Positions 33,305-42,641 of a stretch of 64,000 nt of DNA are shown here, piece by piece. Position numbers and translations under genes: made by a program. The notes below the pieces were generated by a model. The model saw only the letters and a program-made list of their open reading frames with translations. It was not told where the DNA came from and made no database searches. Positions within the stretch are counted from its first letter, which is position 1. Each line of letters opens with the position of its first letter. Source of the stretch: Novosphingobium album (ex Liu et al. 2023) (GTDB lineage: Bacteria; Pseudomonadota; Alphaproteobacteria; Sphingomonadales; Sphingomonadaceae); the NCBI RefSeq assembly GCF_029076845.1, contig NZ_JARESE010000076.1, forward strand, positions 1-64,000, given 5' to 3'.

Positions 33305-34920
33305 GGCCGCGCCTCACCAGCCCGGGATACGCTGCGAACCGCCTCGATGTAGACCGATCGATCGGATAGCGCCGCGGCTGTGCCTTCCATGTAGACATAG
33401 GCCGGACCTGCGAAGATCATCAATGCGAGACAGGCGGCCAGGAGCAAGCCAATCGGCGCGACCTCGATCACGCTGAGGCTTGGCGGCGAATCCTCGCTCG
33501 GGGTCCAGAGCAGATCGATCCCCGCGCGCGTCATGGAAATCAATGTCGCAAGTCCTGAAAGGATGATCAGCGCGATCAATATCCAGGCGGCCGGCGTGAT
33601 CGCCTCGCCGCCGAACAGCGCATCGATGATCGCGAATTTGGCGATGAAGCCGGACAAGGGCGGCAGGCCGGCCAGGAGCAGACTGCAGAAGATGAAACCG
33701 CCGCCCAGAACCGCAATGGTGCCCGGAATGACGACCCCAGTCTCGTTCTCCTCTTCCGCGAGGGCGCCAGTATATTCGTCGTCGAACACGGGCTCTGCGA
33801 TGCCGGCGATCATGTCGTCCTCGCCGGCGTTGCGCTCGACGGGTTCGATGATGAGGTAGAGGGCTCCGACCGCAAGCGTCGAGCTCGCGAGGTAGAAGAG
33901 CAGCGCCGCCGTGAGGGACCCGCCGCCCATCCCGATCGCAGCGAGCAGTGTGCCCGACGAGACCATCACATAATGGCCGGCAACTCCCGTCAGCTTGCGC
34001 GTCGCAAGGATCCCGAGCGTGCCATAGGCCATTGTCGCGAAGCCCGACCAGATCAGCCAGTTGTTCGCAAAACCGGCCGCCTCCCCAGAATTCGCACCGA
34101 AAAGAAGCGAGGACAACCTGAGGATGACGTAGACGCCGACCTTTGTCATGATCGCGAAGACTGCGCCGACGGGGGGCGCAGCGGCGGCGTAAGTTCTTGG
34201 CAGCCAAAAGCTGAGCGGCCAGATTCCCGCTTTCACGAGGAAGGCAATCCCCAGGATGGCGGCGCCTGCCTCCAGCAGCATCAGATCCTCCTGAGGCACC
34301 CGGGAGACCCGCGTCGCCAGATCCGCCATATTGAGCGTACCCGTCACCGCGTAGATCATCGCCACGCCGATCAGGAACAGCAGCGAGGTCGCGATGTTGA
34401 TCGTGATGTATTGCAGGCTCGCCTTGGTCCGCTCCTCGCCCGCGCCGTGCAGGATCAACCCGTAGGACGCAGCGAGCAGCACCTCGAAGAAAACGAACAG
34501 GTTGAAGACGTCGCCGGTGAGGAACGCGCCGTTGACGCCGGCCAGGAGAAGCAGGAAGAGCACGTGGAAACGCGGTCCAGAGCGATCCCACCGGGCAATC
34601 GCGTAGAAGAGCGCCGTGAAGCCGAGCACGCTCGAGAGAAGCACCATCAGGATCGAGAGACGGTCGGCGACGAGCACGATCCCGAACGGTGCTGGCCAAT
34701 TGCCCAGCAGGTAGACGTGCGGCGTGCCGGGCAATGTTTGCCGGCCGCTATCGACCTCCCAGATGAGCGCGACGGATATGGCGACAAGCGCCGCCGCCGT
34801 CCCGAGGCTCAGAACGCGCTTCAGCGTCCGCCGCCGCTCGTTGAACGCCAGCAGCACCGCGCAGACCATCATCGGCAGGACGATCGGCGCTATGACCAGA
34901 TGGTGGATCCAGCCGTTCAC
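33301..34920 (-). CDS. mrpD: Mrp/Pha antiporter subunit D
   Basis: 539 residues from the GTG that overlaps the mrpC stop (GTGA). A ~14-helix NADH dehydrogenase ND4/ND5-like protein with the conserved FNLFVFFEVLLAASYGL and the lysine-bearing GIAFLVKAGIWPLSFWLP segment. It is one of the proton/cation-translocating subunits. An acidic loop (PVFDDEYTGALAEEENETG) is a longer insert than usual between helices. Confidence 0.92.
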   Translation of the reverse strand: MNGWIHHLVIAPIVLPMMVCAVLLAFNERRRTLKRVLSLGTAAALVAISVALIWEVDSGRQTLPGTPHVYLLGNWPAPFGIVLVADRLSILMVLLSSVLGFTALFYAIARWDRSGPRFHVLFLLLLAGVNGAFLTGDVFNLFVFFEVLLAASYGLILHGAGEERTKASLQYITINIATSLLFLIGVAMIYAVTGTLNMADLATRVSRVPQEDLMLLEAGAAILGIAFLVKAGIWPLSFWLPRTYAAAAPPVGAVFAIMTKVGVYVILRLSSLLFGANSGEAAGFANNWLIWSGFATMAYGTLGILATRKLTGVAGHYVMVSSGTLLAAIGMGGGSLTAALLFYLASSTLAVGALYLIIEPVERNAGEDDMIAGIAEPVFDDEYTGALAEEENETGVVIPGTIAVLGGGFIFCSLLLAGLPPLSGFIAKFAIIDALFGGEAITPAAWILIALIILSGLATLISMTRAGIDLLWTPSEDSPPSLSVIEVAPIGLLLAACLALMIFAGPAYVYMEGTAAALSDRSVYIEAVRSVSRAGEARP

Positions 34921-35258
34921 TGATCGTCCTCCTCGCCGTCGACATGATCGGTTCCGGTCAGCCCGCGCGACGCGAGGAGCACGACCAGGAGGAGCGCCGT
35001 GGTTGCAAAGGAGATGACGATGGCGGTCAGGACGAGGGCCTGCGGCACCGGATCGACATATTGGGCCGGGTCGACCGCCACCTTGCCGACGATCGGCGGG
35101 GCGTCGGTGCGCAAGCGGCCGGCGGCGACGATGAAGAGGTTGACCGCATAGGATAGAAGGCACAGGCCCAGCACGACCTGAAAGGTTCGTGGGCGGAACA
35201 ACAGCCACAGACCTGACGCGGTCAATGTGCCGATCGCCAGCGCCAGGACCGCCTCCAT
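34917..35258 (-). CDS. mrpC: Mrp/Pha antiporter subunit C
   Basis: 113 residues, NuoK-like, with three helices: LALAIGTLTASGLWLLF, VVLGLCLLSYAVNLFIVAAG and ALVLTAIVISFATTALLLV. The start ATG shares one base with the mrpA stop (TGATG). Integral subunit of the cation:proton antiporter. Confidence 0.93.
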   Translation of the reverse strand: MEAVLALAIGTLTASGLWLLFRPRTFQVVLGLCLLSYAVNLFIVAAGRLRTDAPPIVGKVAVDPAQYVDPVPQALVLTAIVISFATTALLLVVLLASRGLTGTDHVDGEEDDQ

Positions 35259-38191
35259 CAGCCCTCCCCCTCGCTGGCCGCCGCCTCGGACGCGTCGAGC
35301 TCTCCCGAACGGCTCGCCCGGGGAGTCCGGATCGATTGATGGGCCAATGCGATGAGGATGAGCACCGTCGTCCCGACCACCACGGCAAAGACGCCGATAT
35401 CGAACAGCAGCGCGCTGGCGATCGGAACCGGGCCGATCAGCGGAACGTCGAGATAGCTGAAATGGCTCGAGAGGAAGGGATACCCGAAGAACCAGGCAGC
35501 CCCGCCGGTCGCCGTCGCGCACAAAAGCCCCGCACTGATCCACCGGACCGGCTGAACATGCAGGCGTGCCTCGACGGCTTTGGTGCCGTTCGCCATGTAG
35601 AGGAGTATGATCCCGATCGAGGCGGTCAGCCCCGCCGCGAAGCCGCCGCCAGGCAGATCATGGCCGCGAACCAGCAGGTAGAGTGCCAGGGTCAACACAA
35701 CCGGGAACAACCATTCCATGGTTACCCGTGGCACCAGGAGATAGTGCCGCGCGGTATCGCCGCGCTTGCTGCCCTCGCGGGCATCGTCGAAAGCGTTCTG
35801 GGTCCGCTGTTGCTCGGGCATCTCAACGCTCTCCGCCGCCGGGCGGAAGCGCCGCAGCAGCGTGAACACCGTCAGGGCGACGATCGAGAGGACGGTGATC
35901 TCGCCGAGCGTATCGAAGCCGCGGAAATCGACGAGAATGACATTGACGACATTCGTGCCGCCGCCGCCGGGATATGCCTGCTCCATGAAGTAGCGCGAGA
36001 TCCCTTCCGGCGCCGGCCGGGTCATGATCGCGTAGGCAAAGGCGGCAACGCCCGCCCCGCCGACGAGCGCGATCAGCAGGTCCGCACCGCGCCTGTAGCG
36101 CACCGAGAGCGGCGTGCCGGAGCCAGGCCAGAAGTCCGGACGACGCTGGGGCAGCCAGCGCAATCCCAGCAAAAGGAGCACCAGCGTCACAGTCTCCACG
36201 AGCAGCTGGGTGAGGCCGAGGTCCGGCGCCGAGAGCCAGATGAAGCTGATGCACGTCGACAGTCCCGCCACGCCCACCATGACCAGCGCGGCCAGGCGGT
36301 GGTACTTGGCCTGCCAGGCCGCGGTGATCGCGCTCACCGCGCCAACGATCCAGAGGATCGCGAACACCGGATCGATCAGCGTTCGCGCCGAAGGGCCGGC
36401 GGCATAGCCAAGCCTCGCCAGCGGCAGGCCCGCGGCAAGGAACGTGGTCAGCACCAGCAGACGAAGCTGCACCTGCTGCCGCCTTGTTCCGACGAGCCGG
36501 CGCAGCCCTCTGGCTCCATCGATGATCGCGGACAGCACCAGTTCAAACGTGCGCCGCCCTTTCAGTCGTCCAATCACCGGCGAACTCTTCATGGCGTTCA
36601 GCCGGTCGCCGAAAATCAGGTAGAGCAGCACGCCGCCGACGAGCGCGATGGCGCTCATCAGGAGCGGAAGGTTGAAGCCGTGCCAGATGGCGAGACTGTA
36701 GGCAGGCGTCCGCTCGCCCAGGACCGAACTGACCGCGGTCGCCAGCAGCGGCCCGATCGTCAGGGCCGGAATGATCCCCACCAGCAGGCATAGCAGGACC
36801 AGGATCTCGATCGGCAGCCGCATCCAGTGCGGCGCTTCGTGTGGCTCGCGCGGCAATCCGACCGGCGGTGGCCCGAAGAACGCCTGGTGGATGAAGCGAA
36901 GCGAATAGAGCACGCTGAACGTGCTGGCCACGGTCGCCAGCACGGGCAGGATGCGATCGAGGACGGTGCCGCTGTGCGCCTCGAGCGCTTCGGCGAGGAA
37001 CATTTCCTTCGAGAGGAAGCCGTTGAGGAGGGGAACCCCGGCCATCGCGGCGGCCGCGACCATGGCCAGGGTAGCCGTGATCGGCATGAAACGAGCGAGG
37101 CCGCTCAGCTTGCGCAGGTCGCGCGTGCCGGTCTCGTGGTCGATGATGCCCGCCGCCATGAACAGCGAGGCCTTGAACGTCGCGTGGTTCACCGTGTGGA
37201 ATATGGCGGCAACCGCGGCCAGCGGACTGCCAAGTCCCAGCAGCAAGGTGATCAGTCCGAGATGGCTGATCGTCGAATAGGCGAGAAGCCCCTTCAGATC
37301 CTGTTGGAAGATCGCCGCCCAGGCGCCGATCAGCAATGTTGCAAGGCCCGCCGTCGAGACGATCAGATACCAGCTCTCAGTGCCCGAAAGGGCCGGCCAG
37401 AGCAGGATCAGGACGTAGATCCCCGCCTTCACCATGGTCGCGGAATGGAGGTAGGCCGAAACCGGGGTCGGCGCCGCCATCGCGTGCGGCAGCCAGAAAT
37501 GAAACGGGAATTGCGCGCTCTTGGTGAAGGCTCCGATCAGGACCAGGATCAGCGCGGGAAGATAGAGGGGATCGGCGCGGATCGCGGCCCCGGCCGCCAG
37601 CACGCGATCGACATCGTAGCTGCCGGCGATGTGGCCGATCAGGAGGAACCCGATCAGCAGGCATACGCCGCCCGACGCGGTTATGATCAGCGCCATTCGC
37701 GCGCCGTCGCGGGCGCTCTGATTATGATGCCAGTAGCCGATCAGGAGGAAGGAAAAGAGACTGGTCAGCTCCCAGAAGAAGGCGATCTGGACGAGGTTGC
37801 CCGACAGGACGAGGCCGAGCATCGACCCCATGAACGCGAGGAGGAAGCTGAAGAAGCGCGGTACCGGATCCTCGGCCGACATGTAGTAGCGCGCGTAAAG
37901 CACGACCAGCGCACCGATGCCCAGGATGAGCAACGAAAAGAGCCAGGAGAAGCCGTTGAGGCGAAGGGACAGATCGAGACCAAGCGACGGCAGCCAGGGT
38001 GCCGTGTGGCGCACGGCCGCGCCATCGCCGAGCGCGGAATAGAAGCGGACGAGCAGGCCAGCCGCGGCGAGGGTCACTCCACCGGAAAGCGCGGCAGCCA
38101 AGGTCCTGGCCCGGGTCGGCAGGAACGCCGAAACGAAACTGCCCAGGAAGGGAAGCGCAAGAATGATGAGAAGGTAGCGCGCCTCCAACAT
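35258..38191 (-). CDS. mrpA: Mrp/Pha antiporter subunit A fused to B
   Basis: 977 residues. The N-terminal ~650 residues are ND5-like MrpA (WELTSLFSFLLIGYWHH, STMVKAGIYVLILLWPAL, TFKASLFMAAGIIDHE). The end of the protein is a complete MnhB domain (residues ~830-950, PVVLTLALYLLVRGHDLPGG...). A-B fusion defines group-2 (Pha-type) Mrp systems. The complex exports Na+ or K+ against protons and supports pH and salt tolerance. First gene of the operon. Confidence 0.93.
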   Translation of the reverse strand: MLEARYLLIILALPFLGSFVSAFLPTRARTLAAALSGGVTLAAAGLLVRFYSALGDGAAVRHTAPWLPSLGLDLSLRLNGFSWLFSLLILGIGALVVLYARYYMSAEDPVPRFFSFLLAFMGSMLGLVLSGNLVQIAFFWELTSLFSFLLIGYWHHNQSARDGARMALIITASGGVCLLIGFLLIGHIAGSYDVDRVLAAGAAIRADPLYLPALILVLIGAFTKSAQFPFHFWLPHAMAAPTPVSAYLHSATMVKAGIYVLILLWPALSGTESWYLIVSTAGLATLLIGAWAAIFQQDLKGLLAYSTISHLGLITLLLGLGSPLAAVAAIFHTVNHATFKASLFMAAGIIDHETGTRDLRKLSGLARFMPITATLAMVAAAAMAGVPLLNGFLSKEMFLAEALEAHSGTVLDRILPVLATVASTFSVLYSLRFIHQAFFGPPPVGLPREPHEAPHWMRLPIEILVLLCLLVGIIPALTIGPLLATAVSSVLGERTPAYSLAIWHGFNLPLLMSAIALVGGVLLYLIFGDRLNAMKSSPVIGRLKGRRTFELVLSAIIDGARGLRRLVGTRRQQVQLRLLVLTTFLAAGLPLARLGYAAGPSARTLIDPVFAILWIVGAVSAITAAWQAKYHRLAALVMVGVAGLSTCISFIWLSAPDLGLTQLLVETVTLVLLLLGLRWLPQRRPDFWPGSGTPLSVRYRRGADLLIALVGGAGVAAFAYAIMTRPAPEGISRYFMEQAYPGGGGTNVVNVILVDFRGFDTLGEITVLSIVALTVFTLLRRFRPAAESVEMPEQQRTQNAFDDAREGSKRGDTARHYLLVPRVTMEWLFPVVLTLALYLLVRGHDLPGGGFAAGLTASIGIILLYMANGTKAVEARLHVQPVRWISAGLLCATATGGAAWFFGYPFLSSHFSYLDVPLIGPVPIASALLFDIGVFAVVVGTTVLILIALAHQSIRTPRASRSGELDASEAAASEGEG

Positions 38192-38244
38192 CGGCGGTGA
38201 TCAGCTCCTGCTTGATGAAAGGCTCTTGAGGATTTTCAGCCTTT

Positions 38245-38541
38245 ATGGTTGAAATTGAGCAGCAGGTGCAAGGACTATCGATGCGTTTGTTGTCGTCACA
38301 GTGCCGCGCGGCGCGCGGCTTGCTCAACTGGCGGCAGGAAGATCTCGCCAATCGCGCCGCGGTCTCCCGCAGCACCATCCGCGATTTCGAAGGTGAGATC
38401 CATTCGCTGCAGCGCACCACCGAGGAACGCCTGCTCGCCGCCTTCGACGCGGCCGGAATCGAACTAATCGGCGATGCCTCGGCCGGTGCCGGCGTCCGAT
38501 TCCGTCCCGGGCAACCCGCACCCATACGGCATCCGTCCTGA
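38245..38541 (+). CDS. small XRE-family DNA-binding protein
   Basis: 98 residues. A helix-turn-helix (CRAARGLLNWRQEDLANRAA, then VSRSTIRDFE) is followed by TTEERLLAAFDAAGIELIG, the arrangement of small alphaproteobacterial XRE regulators. It is divergent from mrpA with a 53-bp gap, so it could control itself or the antiporter operon. A TTTCA/TGAAA inverted repeat overlaps its start region. Target unknown. Confidence 0.8.
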   Translation: MVEIEQQVQGLSMRLLSSQCRAARGLLNWRQEDLANRAAVSRSTIRDFEGEIHSLQRTTEERLLAAFDAAGIELIGDASAGAGVRFRPGQPAPIRHPS

Positions 38542-38571
38542 AGCGTATCGAAGCGCTGCTCGCCAGCCCTG

Positions 38572-39576
38572 CTAGGCGCACAGCATCCGGTGAAGCCCGT
38601 TCGCCACGCAGATCGACGGCGCTTCGGCAACCTTGACCTCAAGACCCGTCGCATCGGCGATCATGCTGCCCATCAAGGGCATCAGAGCGCCGCCACCCGT
38701 GAGAGTCACCCCGCGGTCATGAATATCCTGGCTCAGTTCCGGGGCCGTCCGTCCGAGCACGTCGCGGACCACCTGCACGATCTGCTCGACATGTTTCTCG
38801 ACGACCTGGTCCACGTCCCGGATCGCGACGTCCATGGATTTAGGCAGGCCTTCCCTGAGGCAGCGCCCCCGGACCGCGATGACGTCCGACCGCTCACCGT
38901 TCCCGTCTTGCCGCCTTGCGACATATTCCAGCTTCAGGCGTTCGGCGGAAAGCTCGCCGACGAGGAATTTATGGCGCAGGTGCAGCTGGTCGGCGATCGC
39001 CTTGTCGAGCGCCACCCCGCCGATGCGGACAGTTCCCGTCGCGCATATCCCGCCAAGCGAGAAGACCGCGACCTCGGTCGTTCCGGCTCCGCATTCGATG
39101 ACCATCGACCCTGCCGCCTGCTCGACCGGGAGACCCGCGCCAAAGGCCGCGGCCAGGGGTTCGGAGACAAGGGTCACATGGCCGAACCCAGCATCGTTGG
39201 CGGCCGTCAGCATTGCACTGCGCTCGGCTTGGGTGGCATCGGCCGGGACGCCGATCAGCGCATTGGGCGCGCGCATCCGTTTGCCCCCGATCGACCGCGA
39301 CAAGGCGTAGCGCAGGAGACCGGTGGCAGCATCGATATCCTGCAGAACGCCCCGGCACAGCGGGCGTTTGACACTGAGGTTGGCCGGCGTGCGATCGATC
39401 ATCGCGTGTGCTTCGGTGCCCACCGCGACGAGATCCGACATGCCATCGCGCCGGGAAAAGCAGCACAGCGATGGCTCGTCGAAGACGATACCTTCCTCAC
39501 GCCGCATGACGCGCACATTCGCGGTTCCGAAATCAATCGCGATTTCGGGCCGCTTCCAGGACAAGATCGAAGCCAC
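38572..39576 (-). CDS. divergent MreB/actin-like protein
   Basis: 334 residues with an actin-ATPase fold. Phosphate-1 is AIDFGTANVRVM, phosphate-2 is VIECGAGTTEVAVFSLGG, and the adenosine motif is TGGGALMPLM. The usual MreB wording is DLGTANT and DIGGGTTE, so key positions are changed (E-C-G-A-G replaces D-I-G-G-G). There is no mreC/mreD nearby, so this is a paralog rather than the housekeeping shape gene. It could have a specialised filament or scaffold role. It is convergent with the XRE gene. Confidence 0.8.
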   Translation of the reverse strand: MASILSWKRPEIAIDFGTANVRVMRREEGIVFDEPSLCCFSRRDGMSDLVAVGTEAHAMIDRTPANLSVKRPLCRGVLQDIDAATGLLRYALSRSIGGKRMRAPNALIGVPADATQAERSAMLTAANDAGFGHVTLVSEPLAAAFGAGLPVEQAAGSMVIECGAGTTEVAVFSLGGICATGTVRIGGVALDKAIADQLHLRHKFLVGELSAERLKLEYVARRQDGNGERSDVIAVRGRCLREGLPKSMDVAIRDVDQVVEKHVEQIVQVVRDVLGRTAPELSQDIHDRGVTLTGGGALMPLMGSMIADATGLEVKVAEAPSICVANGLHRMLCA

Positions 39577-39716
39577 GGGCGGCCATTAACAGACGCAGTG
39601 GTTTTTGTCTCTCTTTGTCATGCCGCACCGGACGGGCGCGGCCGCTCCCGGGGCTTCCCGATCGCGAGGCTATGGCGCCCGTGGCCGCGCAGGCGGCGGG
39701 ATCCGTGCAGGACCTG

Positions 39717-41375
39717 TCAGGCGATCACGGGAAGCGTCTCGAACTGATGATAGGGTGGGGGGCTCGAGAGCGTCCATTCAAGCGTCTTGGCGCCTTCGCC
39801 CCAGGGATTGTCGGCGGCACGCTCGCCCCAGATGAAAGACCAGACGATATTGACGAAGAAAAAAACCATGCCGATGGCCATCACGATATAGCCGATCGAC
39901 GCGATATGGTTCCAATAGGCGAAGGCGTCGGGATAGTCGGGATATCGCCGCGGCATCCCCTCGAGCCCCAGGAAATGCATGGGGAAGAACAGGATATTGA
40001 CGCCGATGAAGAATATCCAGAAGTGCAGCTTGCCCAGCACTTCGCTGTACATCCGTCCGGTCATCTTAGGGAACCAGTAATAGAAGCCGGCAAACAGCGA
40101 GAAGACGGCGCCCAGTGACAGAACATAATGAAAATGGGCGATGACATAATAGGTGTCCTGCAGCACATCGTCGATGCCGCCATTGGCCAGCACCACCCCC
40201 GTGACCCCGCCGATGGTGAACATGAAGATGAAGCCCAGCGCCCAGAGCAGCGGCGTTTGGAACGTTAGCGATCCGCCCCACAGCGTCGCCAGCCATGAGA
40301 AGACCTTGATCCCCGTCGGCACGGCGATGACCATCGATGCCGCCGTAAAATACATCTTCACGTTGACCGACAGACCGACAGTGAACATGTGGTGGGCCCA
40401 GACGACGAAACCGATGATCGCGATCGCGACCATCGCATAGGCCATGCCGAGATAGCCGAAGACCGGTTTGCGGCTGAAGGTCGACGTGACCTGGCTGATG
40501 ATGCCGAACCCCGGAATGATCATGATGTAGACCTCCGGGTGTCCGAAAAACCAGAACAGATGCTGGTAGAGCAGCGGATCGCCCCCGCCGGCCGGATCGA
40601 AGAATGTCGTGCCGAAATTGCGGTCGGTCAGCAGCATCGTGATCGCGGAAGCGAGGACGGGCAGGGCGAAAAGCAGCATGAACGCCGTTACCAGCATCGC
40701 CCAGCAGAAGAGGGGCATCTTGTGCAGCGTCATGCCCGGCGCGCGCATGTTGAAGATGGTCGTGATGAAATTGATCGCGCCGAGGATCGAGGAAATGCCC
40801 GCCAGATGCATCGAGAAAATGACCATGTCGACGGCCGGTCCGGGAGATCCGCTGGTCGCGAGCGGCGCATAGAGCGTCCAGCCGGTTCCCGCGCCATTGC
40901 CTGAGCCGCCGGGAACGAAGGCCGAGGCGAGAAAAAGCGGGAAGGCCGCGGCCAGAAGCCAGAAACTGACATTGTTCATCCGCGGAAAGGCCATGTCGGG
41001 CGCGCCGATCATCAGCGGCACGAACCAGTTTCCGAACCCGCCCACCATCGCCGGCATGATGACGAAGAAGATCATGATGAGCCCATGGGCCGTGACCAGC
41101 ACGTTCCAAAGATGCAGCGCCTGTGAAAAGTCGCCGCTTCCGAGCCAGAGAGGCAGATATTGGATGCCCGGCGCGGCCAGCTCGAGGCGCATCAATCCGG
41201 AGATCGCCCCACCCAGAATGCCCGCGACGATCGAAAAGATCAGGTAAAGAGTCCCGATGTCCTTGTGATTGGTGGACATGAACCAGCGCTGGAAGAAAGC
41301 CGGCTTGTCATCGTGCCGATCGTGCGCCGCTTGAGCTGGCCCACGGAACTCGCTTGCTGCGGCGGCACCAGCCAT
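39717..41375 (-). CDS. ctaD: aa3-type cytochrome c oxidase subunit I, without subunit II/III
   Basis: 552 residues with 12 helices. Heme-copper signatures are WFFGHPEVYIMIIPGFGIIS (H and Y of the CuB site), VWAHHMF (HH pair) and AHFHYVLSLG (heme a3 and heme a histidines). MSTNHKDIGTLYLIF opens the core. Length is normal for alphaproteobacterial CtaD. No coxB, coxC, ctaB or ctaG is found in the window, so the subunit must pair with products encoded elsewhere, act alone, or be an orphan duplicate. Confidence 0.93.
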   Translation of the reverse strand: MAGAAAASEFRGPAQAAHDRHDDKPAFFQRWFMSTNHKDIGTLYLIFSIVAGILGGAISGLMRLELAAPGIQYLPLWLGSGDFSQALHLWNVLVTAHGLIMIFFVIMPAMVGGFGNWFVPLMIGAPDMAFPRMNNVSFWLLAAAFPLFLASAFVPGGSGNGAGTGWTLYAPLATSGSPGPAVDMVIFSMHLAGISSILGAINFITTIFNMRAPGMTLHKMPLFCWAMLVTAFMLLFALPVLASAITMLLTDRNFGTTFFDPAGGGDPLLYQHLFWFFGHPEVYIMIIPGFGIISQVTSTFSRKPVFGYLGMAYAMVAIAIIGFVVWAHHMFTVGLSVNVKMYFTAASMVIAVPTGIKVFSWLATLWGGSLTFQTPLLWALGFIFMFTIGGVTGVVLANGGIDDVLQDTYYVIAHFHYVLSLGAVFSLFAGFYYWFPKMTGRMYSEVLGKLHFWIFFIGVNILFFPMHFLGLEGMPRRYPDYPDAFAYWNHIASIGYIVMAIGMVFFFVNIVWSFIWGERAADNPWGEGAKTLEWTLSSPPPYHQFETLPVIA

Positions 41376-41578
41376 CGTCGTCTCCTCGCACGATGCGGAG
41401 ACGATGCAGATCAGGGAACCGTAGCGGATGCAACTACCCGCGCCGATACGACCAAGCCCCCACGGCCTTTCGTCACGACAAGGCGGCGGATCGTCTCTTC
41501 CAGGACCGGCCTATCATTCCCACTGCCAGCAACAAAGATCATCTTTTCTCTGGATTGCAGCAAGATTATTGGAGGAAT

Positions 41579-42316
41579 TCAGCGGCAATCATCATCGCGA
41601 ATATCCTGAAGCACGTCGATCAGGGCGGCTTCGGTCGGCCTTGCGGCGATCGTCACGCGCCCGTAGCCGAGATCGTGGAACGGCTTGGCCGCCGCCGGCG
41701 ATATGCAGACAACGTTGCCGTTCCAGCCAATCCGCTGCTGGGAAAGCCAGCCCGCAATATGCCGACCTGCCCGTGGCGAGTGGACAAGGATCGCATCGAC
41801 CTCGACGAGGCTTCCCGCGACCCATTCAAGGTCCAGGGGATTGGCTTCGATCGCCTCGTAAACGCAGAGCCGGCGCGCGGCGAAACCATCGGTCCGCAAT
41901 ATCGCGAGCAGGTCTCCTGCCGGCTGCGCCGCGCTCAGATGGAGGATGTCCGAGCCCGGCCGCATGGTCTGCCCTATCAACTTGCGAGGATCATGCACGT
42001 TCCCTGCTGCCGAATACACGTCTCGATAGCCGCGCAGCCGCGCAAAACGGGCGGTGTGGTCACCCACCGCAAAAACCGGAAGCGATGCAAGGGACGGGAA
42101 AAACCGATGCACCCTGACCCCATGCAAGCTCGTGAACACCAAGGCATCCGGAACGGCAACGGGTTTTGCCACCGCAGCCGGAACTATCCGCAACGCAGGC
42201 TCCAGCAGCGGACTATAGCCCGCGCTGCGGACATGTCGCCCCGTCATCCTGTTATAGGGAGCAGTCCGGGTTACCCAGACGAGCTTGCCGCTAGGCGGGC
42301 AGGCTTCGAACCGCAC
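41579..42316 (-). CDS. uroporphyrinogen-III synthase-like protein (HemD family)
   Basis: 245 residues, GTG start. The HemD fold is suggested by WVTRTAPYNRMTGRHVRSAG at the N-terminus (R near residue 17), ALVFTSLHGV in the first half, VFAVGDHTARFARLRGY, and a C-terminal ITIAARPTEAALIDVLQD segment. HemD converts hydroxymethylbilane to uroporphyrinogen III in the heme/siroheme pathway. It stands alone without hemC, so it may be a duplicate. It overlaps the unknown gene upstream by 26 bp, next to the oxidase subunit and siroheme-using sulfite reductase. Confidence 0.75.
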   Translation of the reverse strand: MRFEACPPSGKLVWVTRTAPYNRMTGRHVRSAGYSPLLEPALRIVPAAVAKPVAVPDALVFTSLHGVRVHRFFPSLASLPVFAVGDHTARFARLRGYRDVYSAAGNVHDPRKLIGQTMRPGSDILHLSAAQPAGDLLAILRTDGFAARRLCVYEAIEANPLDLEWVAGSLVEVDAILVHSPRAGRHIAGWLSQQRIGWNGNVVCISPAAAKPFHDLGYGRVTIAARPTEAALIDVLQDIRDDDCR

Positions 42317-42641
42317 GCCAGTAACCGTCCACGGACCGGGAAAGGAAAGACGGGTCGGCCGCTTCGCCCATGACGTCCCGCAGGATGGGGGTCAGGCCGT
42401 CCCCGAACTGCGCGTAGTAGGGCCGCGAGACCGGATGAGCCGCCAGGAGCTTGGCCGCCGCGTCGGGATCGCTGAACGACGCGATCATGGCATCGACCAG
42501 CGAGTTGGCAGCCTGGTTGTCCTCGGCCGATGGCTCGATTGCATCCGGCTCCGCGAGATATCGTGCCATGGCCGCCGCTATGTCCTGCCGGCGCGCGCGC
42601 AGCAGTTCGGTGGAAACGTCGCTTAGGGAGGAAGTGTTCAT
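42291..42641 (-). CDS. hypothetical protein, possibly globin-like
   Basis: 116 residues, all helical, no signal or membrane segment. The C-terminal third (AAHPVSRPYYAQFGDGLTPI, then DVMGEAADPSFL... and GYWRAVRSL) resembles the F-G-H helix part of bacterial globins, where a His is followed by a tyrosine-glycine segment and a tryptophan helix. The His-to-FG distance is three residues shorter than normal, so the match is weak. It is translationally linked to the HemD-like gene. Function unknown. Confidence 0.5.
   Translation of the reverse strand: MNTSSLSDVSTELLRARRQDIAAAMARYLAEPDAIEPSAEDNQAANSLVDAMIASFSDPDAAAKLLAAHPVSRPYYAQFGDGLTPILRDVMGEAADPSFLSRSVDGYWRAVRSLPA

Noticed and set aside
35189..38200. 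Two long plus-strand open frames opposite mrpA
   Set aside because: Antisense to an unmistakable MrpA-B protein; composition is typical of reverse-strand GC-rich DNA.
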